Source: Gemmatimonadaceae bacterium
GTDB lineage: Bacteria > Gemmatimonadota > Gemmatimonadetes > Gemmatimonadales > Gemmatimonadaceae
Direction: 5' to 3'
DNA: 64,000 bases
Assembly: GCA_016720905.1 (NCBI GenBank)
Contig: JADKJT010000030.1
Span: 372,001-436,000 of the forward strand
The translations under genes were made by a program, and so were the position numbers. A model generated the notes under the pieces. It ran no database searches and was not told the DNA's origin. It saw only the letters and a list, made by a program, of their open reading frames with translations. This document shows, piece by piece, positions 1 through 8,414 of the stretch; position 1 is the first letter of the stretch; the number at the start of each line of letters is the position of its first letter.

Positions 1-938
1 CGATGCCGGCGGCCAGCAGCCGCGCCTCGGCTTGCTGGACCGTCAGGCTGGCAAAGCACGACGTGATCAAGTCGTCGAGCAAGGCCCGGTGCTCTGTGCG
101 CAGCGTGTTGTTCGCGAAGCGCGCGTCGTCGGCGATATTTGCGTCTTGCAATACGTCGGCACAGAAGCGCCTCCACTCGCGCTCGTTCTGCACCCCCAGC
201 AGCAGCTGCTGGCCATCACCCGTTTGTGCCGGCCCGTACGGCGCGATGCTGGGATGCGAAGCGCCGCTCCGCGGAGCGGGCGCCTGTCCCGCGTGCGTGA
301 AGTACATGGGGTTCCCCATCCACTCGGCCAGCGTTTCCAGCATTGATACGTCGATGCGCGAACCCTTGCCGGTGCGGCCGCGCAGCAGGAGTGCGTTGAG
401 GATGGCGGCGTAGGCGTACATGCCGGCGCTGACGTCGGCGGCCGAGAAAGCCGGCTCTCGCAATCATCTCTCCGTCGCCAGTGGCCGCCACGAGACCGGC
501 TTCGGCCTGCACCAGCAGATCGTAGGCCTTCCGGTTGCCGTAGGGGCCCACATCGCCGTAGCCGGAGATGTCGCAGACGATCAACGCGGGATGGCGTGCG
601 TTCAACTGGTCGAACGTCAATCCCAGCCGGGCCGTCGCGCCAGGCGCCAGGTTCTGCACGAGCACGTCGGCGCGAGCGACCAGTGCCTCAAGCAGGGGTT
701 GGGCCTCGGGGTGCTTGAGGTCCAAGGTGAGGCTCTCCTTGGATCGATTCGCCCAGACGAAGTAGGACGATTGCCCCAGCACGCGCCGATCATACGAACG
801 GGCGAAATCTCCGACCTTGGGGCGCTCGATTTTGATGACGCGGGCACCCTGATCGGCCAGATGGCGTGTGCAAACCGGCGCCGAGACTGCATGTTCAAGC
901 GCCAGCACCGTGATACCATCCAGGGGACGTAGTGACAT
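1..938 (-). pseudogene. CaiB/BaiF family CoA-transferase, frameshifted and cut by window edge
   Basis: Family III CoA-transferases move CoA between carboxylic acids through an aspartyl-CoA intermediate. The N-terminal half (start 938) reads as a typical family member: PLDGITVLALEHAVSAP, then ADQGARVIKIERP and a SGYGDVGPYGNRKAYD segment that should contain the catalytic Asp. Around 445-475 the reading frame changes. The conserved continuation (SAADVSAGMYAYAAILNALL, then RFANNTLRTEHRALLDDLI) is read in another frame and stays open to base 1, where the gene leaves the window. One indel would restore it. It is transcribed divergently from the aldehyde dehydrogenase at 963, with about 20 bp between them. 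The family is clear; the substrate is not visible. A sequencing error is as likely as a real mutation. Confidence 0.85.
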
Positions 939-962
939 CCGATAAGACTAGGAGCCGATGTG

Positions 963-2441
963 ATGCAGCGCTACCAGATGTACATCGATGGCCAATTCTC
1001 GGACGGGAGCTCCGGCGAGTGGTTTGACAGCTACAACCCGTACACCGGCAACGTCTGGGGACAGATAGCGCGAGGCACTGCGGACGATGTGGATCGCGCC
1101 GTGAAGGCGGCGCACCGGGCATTCACCAGCGGCCCATGGCCGCAACTGACAGCCAGCCAGCGCGGGGCGCTGCTACGCCGCTTGGGCGACCTGATTGCGC
1201 GCGACGCGCGCAAGCTGGCGGAGTTCGAAGTCCGGGACAACGGCAAGTTGATCGCCGAGATGATGGGCCAGCTCAATTATCTGCCGCAGTGGTACTACTA
1301 CTACGGCGGCCTCGCCGACAAGATCGAAGGGACGGTGGTGCCGCTGGACAAGAAGGGCTACTTCAACTTCACGCAGAATGAGCCGCTGGGTGTCGTCGTC
1401 GCCATTTCCCCGTGGAACTCGCCGCTGTTGCTGAGCTCCTGGAAAATCGCGCCGGCGCTCGCCGCCGGCTGCACGATTGTGCTCAAGCCATCCGAGTTCA
1501 CGTCGGCATCGTCGCTGGAATTCGTCAAGTTGTTCGAGGAGGCCGGCTTTCCACCCGGCGTGGTCAACGTCGTCACGGGATTCGGCGGTGATGTCGGCGC
1601 GCCGCTGGTGGAGCATCCACTCGTGCGAAAGGTCGCGTTCACCGGTTCAGACAACACCGGGCGCGCGATCAACCAGCTCGCGGCCAAGCACTTCAAGCAC
1701 GTAAGCCTGGAACTGGGCGGCAAGTCGGCCAACATTGTCTTTGCCGACGCCAACATCGACGATGCGGTGAATGGTGCGGTCTCCGGAATCTTTGCGGCCA
1801 CCGGCCAGACGTGCATCGCCGGGTCGCGCCTGCTGCTGCAGGACAGCATCCATGACCAGTTCGTCGACCGACTGACGGCATTGGCGCGCACGGCGCGCAT
1901 GGGCGATCCCATGAGCACGGAGACGCAGGTTGGCCCGATCACGACGCGGCCGCAGTACGACAAGGTGCTGAGTTACATCGACATCGCGAAGCAGGACGGC
2001 GCCGAGCTGCTACTGGGTGGCGTCCCCGCGACGCGCCCCGAATGCGGCACGGGGTGGTTCATCGAGCCGACCATCTTCTCGGGTGTGCGGAACAGCATGC
2101 GCATTGCTCAGGAGGAGGTGTTCGGGCCCATTCTCTCGATCATCAAGTTCACCGACGAGGATGATGCGGTGGCGATTGCCAACGATTCCCGCTTCGGGCT
2201 CGGTGCCGGCGTGTGGACCAGCGACATCGGTCGTGCGTTCCGCATGTCCGAGCGGATCCAGGCCGGCACGGTGTGGGTGAACACCTATCGCGCATTGAGC
2301 TATCTGTCGCCGTTTGGCGGATACAAGGACTCGGGGATGGGGCGGGAGAACGGCATCGCGGCCATTCGCGACTTCCTGCAGGTCAAGAGCGTCTGGATCA
2401 ACACCGGCGCGGTAAGCGCCAATCCCTTCACGATGCGGTGA
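963..2441 (+). CDS. NAD(P)-dependent aldehyde dehydrogenase
   Basis: Full-length (492 aa) ALDH-superfamily enzyme that oxidises an aldehyde to the acid in the cytoplasm. The general-base Glu lies in LELGGKSAN (about E250) and the nucleophilic Cys in GQTCIAG (about C284), 34 residues apart as usual. SPWNSPLLL and the late EEVFGPILS and SPFGGYKDSG motifs are all present. Start: AGGAG at 950-954 favours ATG 963 over GTG 960. The next gene, a benzoylformate-decarboxylase-like enzyme, follows immediately, so a likely substrate is the aldehyde it releases, such as benzaldehyde. That pairing is known from the mandelate pathway; the substrate assignment here is inference. Confidence 0.93.
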   Translation: MQRYQMYIDGQFSDGSSGEWFDSYNPYTGNVWGQIARGTADDVDRAVKAAHRAFTSGPWPQLTASQRGALLRRLGDLIARDARKLAEFEVRDNGKLIAEMMGQLNYLPQWYYYYGGLADKIEGTVVPLDKKGYFNFTQNEPLGVVVAISPWNSPLLLSSWKIAPALAAGCTIVLKPSEFTSASSLEFVKLFEEAGFPPGVVNVVTGFGGDVGAPLVEHPLVRKVAFTGSDNTGRAINQLAAKHFKHVSLELGGKSANIVFADANIDDAVNGAVSGIFAATGQTCIAGSRLLLQDSIHDQFVDRLTALARTARMGDPMSTETQVGPITTRPQYDKVLSYIDIAKQDGAELLLGGVPATRPECGTGWFIEPTIFSGVRNSMRIAQEEVFGPILSIIKFTDEDDAVAIANDSRFGLGAGVWTSDIGRAFRMSERIQAGTVWVNTYRALSYLSPFGGYKDSGMGRENGIAAIRDFLQVKSVWINTGAVSANPFTMR

Positions 2442-2505
2442 GAGGTCCACGCCCGCACGCATAACCGGTCGCGACGCATTCCTGCGACTGCTGATCGACG
2501 AGGGC

Positions 2506-4140
2506 GTGACGCATCTGTTCGGCAATCCCGGCACCACTGAACTGGCGATCATGGAGGCCGTGCCGCGCTTCCCGCAGCTCACGTATGTGCTGGGACTGCA
2601 GGAGTCGGTGGTACTTGGCATGGCGGACGGATTCGCCCGCGCGTCGAAGCGGCTCGCCGCCGTCAATTTGCATTGTGCCCCCGGTCTCGGGCACGCCATG
2701 GGTGCGCTGTACAGCGCCAAGTTCTCGGGCTCCCCGCTCATCGTCACGGCCGGCCAATACGAAGTCGGCTACGGCCTGCAGGAGCCCTTGTTGTATGAAC
2801 CGCTGGTGCCGCTCGCACAGCCGCTGGTGAAGTGGGCGGTCGAAGTGACGCGCATCGAGGATCTGCCTCGGATTGTTCGACGGGCCGCGAAGATCGCGCT
2901 GACACCCCCCATGGGACCGGTGTTCATCAGCTTGCCCGGCAATATTCTGGATGACGAAGCGGAACTCGACCTGCGCGGCGCAACACGCGTCGATGCCGCG
3001 ACGCGTCCCTCCGATGAGTCGCTGGTTCGCCTCGCCGAGACACTGCTCGCCGCCGAACAGCCGGTGATGATCGCGGGCCGTGAAGTGGCCAATCGGCAGG
3101 CGTTTGACGAGGCGGGGGAACTGGCGACGTTGCTTGGCGCGGCCGTGTACCAGGAGCCGGTCCCGTACAACGCGCGCTTCCCGTCCGAGCATCCGATGTG
3201 CATGGGTGACCTGACACGAAACCAGCGACAGGTGAGGGCAACGCTCGAGCCACATGATCTGTTGCTGTGCATCGGTGCCGACCTGTTGCGCATGTCGCCG
3301 TTCAGCCCGGTGGATCCGCTGCCGGACCACCTGCCCGTCGTGCACATCACCGAACGCGACTGGGAACTTGGCAAGAACTATCACACCGCCTTCGCGATCC
3401 GTGCCGATGTGAAGGAGACCTTGCGGTCCCTGCTGCCCGTGCTGCGAGCGCGGCGCACACCAGAGCAGGCGCGCAACGCCGCACAACGCGTGGCGGCGCT
3501 GGCTTCACGCAACTGGCAGGCGCTGCGCGAGCGGGCGCGCGTAGAAGTGAGCGCGACAGCATCGCGTCGTCCAATCGATCCGCGCTGGCTCATGATGTGC
3601 ATCGTGGACGCGCTGCCGGACCACGGCATCGTGGTCGAGGAAGCGCTGACCGCCTGGCCGGCCCTGGCCAGTCTATTGTCGATGCGGGATGCGAACAGTT
3701 TCTACGGCTTGGCCAGCGGCGGACTGGGCTTTGCGATGCCGGGTGCTATCGGGATCAGTCTCGCGCAGCCGGGTCGCCCAGTGGTGGCGACCATCGGCGA
3801 TGGCAGCGCGATGTATGGCATCCAGGCGCTGTGGACGGCCGCGCACCTGCGACTGCCGATCACCTACGTGATCATCAACAATCGCAGTTATCGGATCATC
3901 AAGGAACGCCTGTTGGCCAACCGCCACTCGCACCAGTTTGTCGGCATGGAGCTGCACGATCCGCCGATTGATTTCGTGGCGCTGGCCAACGGATTCGGCA
4001 TGCAGGCCTGCCGGGTTTCTGATCCCGCAGCGATCGACCGCGCGCTGCGAGCGGCCATTGGCAGCGGTGGTCCAAACCTGATCGAGTGCGTGGTTGATGA
4101 CGGTTTCGGCAATGCCGATGGCGTGGTCGCCGCCAGCTGA
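2506..4140 (+). CDS. Thiamine-diphosphate enzyme, benzoylformate decarboxylase-like
   Basis: ThDP-dependent 2-oxo-acid decarboxylase/lyase of the benzoylformate decarboxylase/acetolactate synthase superfamily (544 aa from GTG 2506). The N-terminal Pyr domain has FGNPGTTE and LGLQESVVLGMADGFAR, with the Glu that activates ThDP. The C-terminal PP domain has the GDGS(x)n-NN signature (GDGSAMYGIQ to VIINNRSY) that binds Mg-diphosphate. The central domain (about 185-330) is the usual transhydrogenase-like fold. The start is problematic: family-like residues TGRDAFLRLLIDEG are encoded upstream in frame back to about 2464, with no ATG, GTG or TTG before 2506. It is probably co-transcribed with the ALDH upstream. 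Benzoylformate decarboxylase is the best guess; other 2-oxo-acid substrates are possible. Confidence 0.88.
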   Translation: MTHLFGNPGTTELAIMEAVPRFPQLTYVLGLQESVVLGMADGFARASKRLAAVNLHCAPGLGHAMGALYSAKFSGSPLIVTAGQYEVGYGLQEPLLYEPLVPLAQPLVKWAVEVTRIEDLPRIVRRAAKIALTPPMGPVFISLPGNILDDEAELDLRGATRVDAATRPSDESLVRLAETLLAAEQPVMIAGREVANRQAFDEAGELATLLGAAVYQEPVPYNARFPSEHPMCMGDLTRNQRQVRATLEPHDLLLCIGADLLRMSPFSPVDPLPDHLPVVHITERDWELGKNYHTAFAIRADVKETLRSLLPVLRARRTPEQARNAAQRVAALASRNWQALRERARVEVSATASRRPIDPRWLMMCIVDALPDHGIVVEEALTAWPALASLLSMRDANSFYGLASGGLGFAMPGAIGISLAQPGRPVVATIGDGSAMYGIQALWTAAHLRLPITYVIINNRSYRIIKERLLANRHSHQFVGMELHDPPIDFVALANGFGMQACRVSDPAAIDRALRAAIGSGGPNLIECVVDDGFGNADGVVAAS

Positions 4141-4190
4141 CGTTGTCGCGAATTCCGAGTGCCCCCGTTCCTTCGACAGGGACCGGGCGC

Positions 4191-4787
4191 CTACGATCCC
4201 TCCCCAAGGACGGCCCGGATCCCCTTCAGGATCTCCTCCACCGTTGCCTCGTACGGCAACTCCAGTCGCACGCGCCCCTGCTTGTCCAGCACGTACAGCG
4301 AGGTGGAGTGCGATACCGTGTACTTGGCCACCGACGTGGGCGTTGGCACGATCTCGTAGCTGGCGCCAAACAACGCAACCACCGTGTCGATCTCCGCTTT
4401 GGTACCCGTGAGGCCCAGCGCATCCAGTTTGAAGCTCTTCAGGTCTTCCTTCAGCACCTCTGGGGTGTCGCGCTCAGGATCGACCGAGATGTATAGCGTC
4501 TTGATCTGTGAGCGATCGTCACCCAATCGGTTCGACACCGTCGAGAGCTTCGACAGCGTGATCGGGCAGAAGTCGGGGCACATGCTGTAGCCAAAGAACA
4601 CCAGAACCACCTTGCCCCGCAGCGTGGACAGTTCGAAGTGCTCCTTGTTGTGATCGGTCAGCGCAAAGTCGCCGCCGATAGACAGCACGGGCAGCGCATC
4701 GCCCACCGATTTGGCCGTGCATGAGACCGCCGTTGCGGCGACGAGCCCCGAGAGCATGACCGACGTGATTCGCCTCGCGAGACTCAC
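4191..4787 (-). CDS. SCO1/SenC family copper chaperone lipoprotein
   Basis: Thioredoxin-fold copper chaperone that delivers copper to the CuA centre of cytochrome c oxidase and acts in the periplasm (198 aa). N-terminal signal with lipobox-like AAATAVSC (Cys23). The copper ligands are visible: CPDFC (C70 and C74) and the distal His in KYTVSHSTS (H160). The VDPERDTPEVL motif is characteristic of the family. Its start overlaps the stop of the PCuAC gene by 4 bp, so the two are translationally coupled. This is the last gene of the minus-strand copper operon running down from 8322. Confidence 0.94.
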   Translation of the reverse strand: MSLARRITSVMLSGLVAATAVSCTAKSVGDALPVLSIGGDFALTDHNKEHFELSTLRGKVVLVFFGYSMCPDFCPITLSKLSTVSNRLGDDRSQIKTLYISVDPERDTPEVLKEDLKSFKLDALGLTGTKAEIDTVVALFGASYEIVPTPTSVAKYTVSHSTSLYVLDKQGRVRLELPYEATVEEILKGIRAVLGEGS

Positions 4788-5263
4788 TTCATCCCCTCCA
4801 TCTTGCGAACCGGCGCGGCGACGATGGTCTTGGTGCCATCGTCGAGCGTCAGCGTGATTCGCAGGGTGTCACCGGCCACGGGCTGCTTCTTGAGGCCGAA
4901 CATCATGATGTGCAGACCACCCGGCTTGAGCTCCGTCTTGCCATTGGCCGGCACGTCGATGGTCTTGACGGGCGACATCTTCATCATGGCGCCGTCGCGA
5001 ACCATCTCGTGCAGTTCCACCGTCTCGGCGGCGTCACTGGATGCGCTGACGATGGCGCGTTTCGTCGTGCCAGCGTTCTCGATCACGAGAAACGCCGCCG
5101 TCGTCTTGCGACTCGCGGCCGGCTCGCGCACCCACGCATCGCGCACGGTCACAGGCGCAGTCTGCGCATGCAGCGCGCCGCCGAAGACGGCAGGAAGGCA
5201 CAACGCTGCCGCGACGATGGCGACAGTGAACCGGAGATGGATGGATCGGTTGGTATTGGTCAT
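4784..5263 (-). CDS. PCu(A)C periplasmic copper chaperone
   Basis: Copper(I)-binding cupredoxin-like protein (159 aa) that works with SCO proteins in CuA assembly. Signal peptide at 1-33, cleaved near LHAQ. The Met/His copper site is present: LHEMVRDGAMMKM (H85, M87, M96) and GLHIMMFGLK (H118, M120). It is overlapped by cytochrome c upstream (stop at 5260-5262, start at 5263) and by SCO downstream (4 bp). Family and role are well supported by motifs and by adjacency to the SCO gene. Confidence 0.94.
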   Translation of the reverse strand: MTNTNRSIHLRFTVAIVAAALCLPAVFGGALHAQTAPVTVRDAWVREPAASRKTTAAFLVIENAGTTKRAIVSASSDAAETVELHEMVRDGAMMKMSPVKTIDVPANGKTELKPGGLHIMMFGLKKQPVAGDTLRITLTLDDGTKTIVAAPVRKMEGMK

Positions 5264-5640
5264 GGAATTCTGTTGGTTGATGGTGTTGAATCGCGAACGG
5301 ATATGACATAGAGCGCGAGCGATTGACGCTCACGTGCGCTGAGATGCCCAAAGGCCGGCATCTGTGTGGCGTCGCCCACGCCGCGGAGAATCGTTTCGGC
5401 GATGGCGCTGACGTCCGTGCCATTCTTGAAGGCGGCAGCGTTTCGGAAATCCCGCGGTGGTGGACTGAGCGTCTTGCCGATGGGGCCGTCGCCGTGTCCG
5501 TTCAGTCCGTGGCAGCTGACGCACCCATTGCCCGTGTACAGCTCGCGGCCCATCGCCACCGTGGACGACTCCGGTGGTGCGCAGGCGAACAGGCCCAGCG
5601 CGGTGGCCAGCCACCATCCCGAAGGCGTGAGACGCGTCAT
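5260..5640 (-). CDS. Small monoheme cytochrome c lipoprotein
   Basis: Class I cytochrome c of about 126 aa. ATG 5640 is preferred over the upstream in-frame start at 5706 because it gives a clean lipoprotein signal (GLFAC, Cys20). Heme motif CVSCH (C40, C43, H44) and axial Met in ATQMPAFGHLS (about M94) are visible. ATG 5640 overlaps the TGA of the PfpI-like gene by one base, and its own stop overlaps the start of the PCuAC gene. It probably serves as an electron carrier in the copper/oxidase assembly operon; the exact partner is not visible. Confidence 0.9.
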   Translation of the reverse strand: MTRLTPSGWWLATALGLFACAPPESSTVAMGRELYTGNGCVSCHGLNGHGDGPIGKTLSPPPRDFRNAAAFKNGTDVSAIAETILRGVGDATQMPAFGHLSARERQSLALYVISVRDSTPSTNRIP

Positions 5641-6902
5641 CACTTCCTGACGGCCTTGGGCACTTGCGTCAACGCGAACGGATCGACGCCGGCATCCTCG
5701 TGCCATTCGTACTCCAGGCTCCGGGCCAGCAGCCGAGCGCGATCCTTGCCGTACAGTTTGGCCACCAGGCCCAGGGCCATGTCGGTGCCGGCGGATACAC
5801 CGGACGACGTCAGGAGCTTCCCGTCATCCACCCAACGCGCTTTCACAATCCAATCGACGTCCGGATCCTCATCCACCGCCATCGAGAAGTACGCCTTGTT
5901 GGAGGTGGCTTTGTGGCCTTTCAAGATGCCGGCTTTGGCCAACAGTGCCGAACCGGTGCACACGGAGGTGGTGATCTCCGTGCGCTTGTGCTGCGCGCGC
6001 AGGTAGTCGAGAAACACGGGATTCTGCAACTCCGTTCGCGTGCCAATTCCGCCCGGCACCATCATGATGTCGAGGGGAGGAGCCGTTTCGAACGAAAAGT
6101 CGGCCACCGTTGAGACTCCCTGCGCCGAACGCACCGGGCCCGCCGTCTGTGCGATCATCACCACCTTGAACTCCGACACGTACGACCACATCTCCACCGG
6201 ACCGAACACATCGAGCACTTCGAAACCGGGATACAACACAATGCCCAGAGTCTTCTTGGCCGGCGCGGATGACGACACCGAAGCCAGGCTCGCGATCGCA
6301 ACAGAGGATTTCACCCGCGGATCGAGTGCCGCGCGGACGTAGCCCGCACGTCCTTCGCTCTTGTGCGCCAGATACTCGGTAACGTTGGAAACGCCATCCC
6401 CGTCCGCATCGCCATCAAAGGCGAGGAAGCGCGTCAGTGCCAACGCCAGTGCATAATCGCCCTTGAGTGGCGCGCCGAACGTGGTGGACATTTCGTTGTA
6501 GGCGGCAAACGAGCCTTTGCCCAGCATGCTGTAGCCCGCCGCCACCGTGACGGCAGTTGGATAGGTACCAACGAGTTGTTTGAAGTCCACCGTCGCCGAG
6601 GCCTGCGCCTGCAGGAACGCGGCGCGAACCGCACGAAAACTCACCCCGCCCGACGAGCTGAGATCGACTGATGGGTTGGCGAGAATGGCCGACACCAACG
6701 CCATTTCGTCCGCGTCCAGCACGCCGTTCCCCTTGCTGGTGACGTCGAGATTGGCGTCAGTGGTATTGGGCGCAAAACCCAGCCCCTTCATCGCCAAATC
6801 ATAGTCGACCACGATTGGCGTGGGCGTCTGTGCGGCAAGGCAATTCGGGAAGGCCGACGCGGTGAACGCCAAGGCGAACACGGTGCCGATGCAGGTCCTC
6901 AT
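5640..6902 (-). CDS. Secreted DJ-1/PfpI family protein with EF-hand-like segment
   Basis: About 420 aa from ATG 6902, which overlaps the CopC stop (ATGA). A signal peptide (FALAFTASAFPNCLAAQ) is followed by a helical region of about 190 aa. This includes a Ca-binding-like loop, DGDADGDGVSNVTEYL (about 163-178), and an earlier VLDADEM segment. The C-terminal half is a DJ-1/PfpI (GATase1-like) domain with TLGIVLYPGFEVLDVFGPVE, MMVPGGIGTR and the nucleophile elbow TSVCTGSALLAKAG (Cys about 315). Cytoplasmic relatives are often AraC-type regulators or isocyanide hydratases; this one has no DNA-binding domain and appears exported. Its position between CopC and a cytochrome c in a copper operon is unusual. 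Function unknown. Confidence 0.85.
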   Translation of the reverse strand: MRTCIGTVFALAFTASAFPNCLAAQTPTPIVVDYDLAMKGLGFAPNTTDANLDVTSKGNGVLDADEMALVSAILANPSVDLSSSGGVSFRAVRAAFLQAQASATVDFKQLVGTYPTAVTVAAGYSMLGKGSFAAYNEMSTTFGAPLKGDYALALALTRFLAFDGDADGDGVSNVTEYLAHKSEGRAGYVRAALDPRVKSSVAIASLASVSSSAPAKKTLGIVLYPGFEVLDVFGPVEMWSYVSEFKVVMIAQTAGPVRSAQGVSTVADFSFETAPPLDIMMVPGGIGTRTELQNPVFLDYLRAQHKRTEITTSVCTGSALLAKAGILKGHKATSNKAYFSMAVDEDPDVDWIVKARWVDDGKLLTSSGVSAGTDMALGLVAKLYGKDRARLLARSLEYEWHEDAGVDPFALTQVPKAVRK

Positions 6903-7321
6903 GGCTTGGTGCCAACGGTGAAGCCAAATACTCCGTTCACAACATGACCATCCTTGGACATCGCCTTCCATGTCACCTTGTATGCACCCGGTGCGAGTGG
7001 CGTTGGAATCGCTGCCACCACCGGCGCGTTCTTCGTGGCTGCGCTCGTTAGCGCCGCAAGCGTTACGGTCATGCCGGCCGCGGTTTCGAGCTGGATCTTC
7101 GTGGCGGGAAGTTCAACCGCTTCGGAGAGCCAAAGACGAATCGCGTCAGGCGATGTCGTCAGCGTTGTGTCGGCGCTCGGCGAAGATTTGAGCAACTTGA
7201 GGTGTCGCATCGCGGCGCCTGGGGTGGCCGCGAACGAGAGCATGACCATGAGAGCCACCAGTACCACGCTCGTACGGGAGTGCGCGCGGGCGCGGAGGTT
7301 GGTCAGTACGCGTGTCATCAT
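6899..7321 (-). CDS. CopC domain copper-binding protein
   Basis: Periplasmic CopC/YobA-type cupredoxin-like protein, about 139-140 aa from MMTRVL at 7321/7318. The longer in-frame extension to 7579 is the out-of-frame tail of the overlapping mbnP remnant. Signal peptide VVLVALMVMLSFAATPGAA is followed by MRHLKLLKSSPSADTTL, which places a His near the mature N terminus. The domain ends in the CopC signature DGHVVNGVFGFTVG. Its stop overlaps the start of the PfpI-like gene by 4 bp. Copper binding is inferred from family and context. Its start region lies directly at the point where the upstream MbnP homology ends. Confidence 0.88.
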   Translation of the reverse strand: MMTRVLTNLRARAHSRTSVVLVALMVMLSFAATPGAAMRHLKLLKSSPSADTTLTTSPDAIRLWLSEAVELPATKIQLETAAGMTVTLAALTSAATKNAPVVAAIPTPLAPGAYKVTWKAMSKDGHVVNGVFGFTVGTKP

Positions 7322-7619
7322 TTGGTCGTCCAGGGACGTCATGCACATAGAAGCGGAAATCGCTGGCGACCACCGAGGCGCGCGAGGTTCCGACGCCCGC
7401 GTACCGCGTACCGCAACGGAACACCGCCGAGTCAACCATGGCGCGGAATCGCACGGTGATTGGCACCAGGGAATCAGCGCGTGCCACCAGGGCGGGCGTC
7501 GCCGTTGCGGTGGTGGCGATCGCCGCCGACAGCGACGAGACGAGCAGGGCGGGGAAGGCGAGGGACAAAATACGCGCACGGCGGCGCGGCGATGGATGAG
7601 TCATGAGGAGTGGTGACAT
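7146..7619 (-). pseudogene. MbnP-like gene, truncated after about 100 codons
   Basis: A signal peptide (about 1-45, FPALLVSSLSAAIATTATAT) is followed by a very typical start of the MbnP / metallo-mystery-pair four-Cys domain. The sequence reads ITVRFRAMVDSAVFRCG, then GTRYAGVGTSRASVVASDFR and FYVHDV. MbnP proteins normally continue for another 150-200 residues with three more Cys. Here the homology stops at about 7330, and the ORF merely runs on out of frame through the copC gene to 7146. The rest of the gene appears to be deleted, leaving copC fused to its 5' part. MbnP family members bind copper and pair with a diheme enzyme (MbnH), which is not present in this window. The translated product, if any, is unlikely to be functional. 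Confidence 0.75.
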
Positions 7620-7648
7620 TAGGTGGTCCGGGTTGGCTTTCGAATCGC

Positions 7649-7678
7649 CTCCATTGCGTCAGGCCCGACGCAATGGAG
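7649..7678. terminator. Perfect 12-bp inverted repeat between two copper-operon genes
   Basis: CTCCATTGCGTC, a 6-nt loop (AGGCCC), then GACGCAATGGAG: a perfect 12-bp stem. It lies on the intergenic side of the mbnP remnant start (7619) and downstream of the DUF2946-like gene end (7882). There is no clear T run, so it could be a factor-dependent terminator, an attenuator or a repressor operator. Confidence 0.5.
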
Positions 7679-7881
7679 ACACAACCGACTGGAGGCAAAC
7701 AGGCGCCGGTTGCTGCAGCATCCGAATGACGAAAAGGGGGATCTCCACACCAGACACCGCACACAACGCGTCACAACCGTGCTGTCCGCCCAGAGCGCGA
7801 GCAGCGCAAAGGCAAGACGCACGCACGAAGTGCGCGAATTTCAGCGGCTGGATTGTGGGGCCGACCGTGAGGTCGGCAGGG

Positions 7882-8322
7882 TCAGGTGCGCGCGCTGACC
7901 GGAGGTGCGATGGCGAACGGCAGAACGAAGTCGCCCCGAACAGACACGTAGCTCGTCTGCGCCTGAGGATTGGACGGCTCGGCGGCCGCCTCCACGATCG
8001 CCACCAAAGGCGCGACGACTCCCGGCAGTGCCGCGACGCTTGCGCAGCAATGGGCAAGGCAGTCACAAGTATGACGCGGATTGTCAGGATTGCCCGGAAC
8101 GGCCGGCGCGGCATCGGGAGTCCCCATCCCTTCGTGCGCCATGTCCGCCTGCTGCCCGTGCATCACGTGCGCCGCGGTCGAAACTCCGCCCTGCACAGCC
8201 TGATGCGCCGCACCGTGCCCGCCCATTGGGCACGGCATGGCAACCGGTCGGGCGGCGACAATGCCGCACCATACCAGCGCCGCCAGAGCGTTCATCAGCC
8301 GGGACCCGCGCAATCGCTTCAT
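7882..8322 (-). CDS. Small exported His/Met/Cys-rich protein (DUF2946-like)
   Basis: 146 aa with an N-terminal hydrophobic signal (LMNALAALVWCGIVAARPVA). The middle is rich in possible metal ligands: CPMGGHGAAHQ, VMHGQQADMAHEGM, and CDCLAHCCAS. The C terminus ends in the FVLPFAIAPPVSA type of motif seen in DUF2946-like proteins found near copper and TonB genes. It is the first gene of the minus-strand copper set and is divergent from the amidohydrolase at 8415. A metal (copper) binding or sensing role is inferred from composition and neighbours. Gene assignment is good; function is not established. Confidence 0.7.
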   Translation of the reverse strand: MKRLRGSRLMNALAALVWCGIVAARPVAMPCPMGGHGAAHQAVQGGVSTAAHVMHGQQADMAHEGMGTPDAAPAVPGNPDNPRHTCDCLAHCCASVAALPGVVAPLVAIVEAAAEPSNPQAQTSYVSVRGDFVLPFAIAPPVSART

Positions 8323-8414
8323 GCCACCGGTAGCCTACCTTGCGCCGCACACCGGTGTCAAGGACGGCCCTTGACCGCTACGCATCCGGCAGCTCCGTGC
8401 CCCAAATTGAGCAG

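Noticed and set aside
2428..3486. 352-aa minus-strand ORF over the ThDP enzyme
   Set aside because: Antisense to the ThDP-binding Pyr domain; no family features.
2506..4140. Assignment as acetolactate synthase (ilvB)
   Set aside because: There is no ilvN neighbour, and the partner is an ALDH; the decarboxylase reading fits better, though the superfamily is the same.
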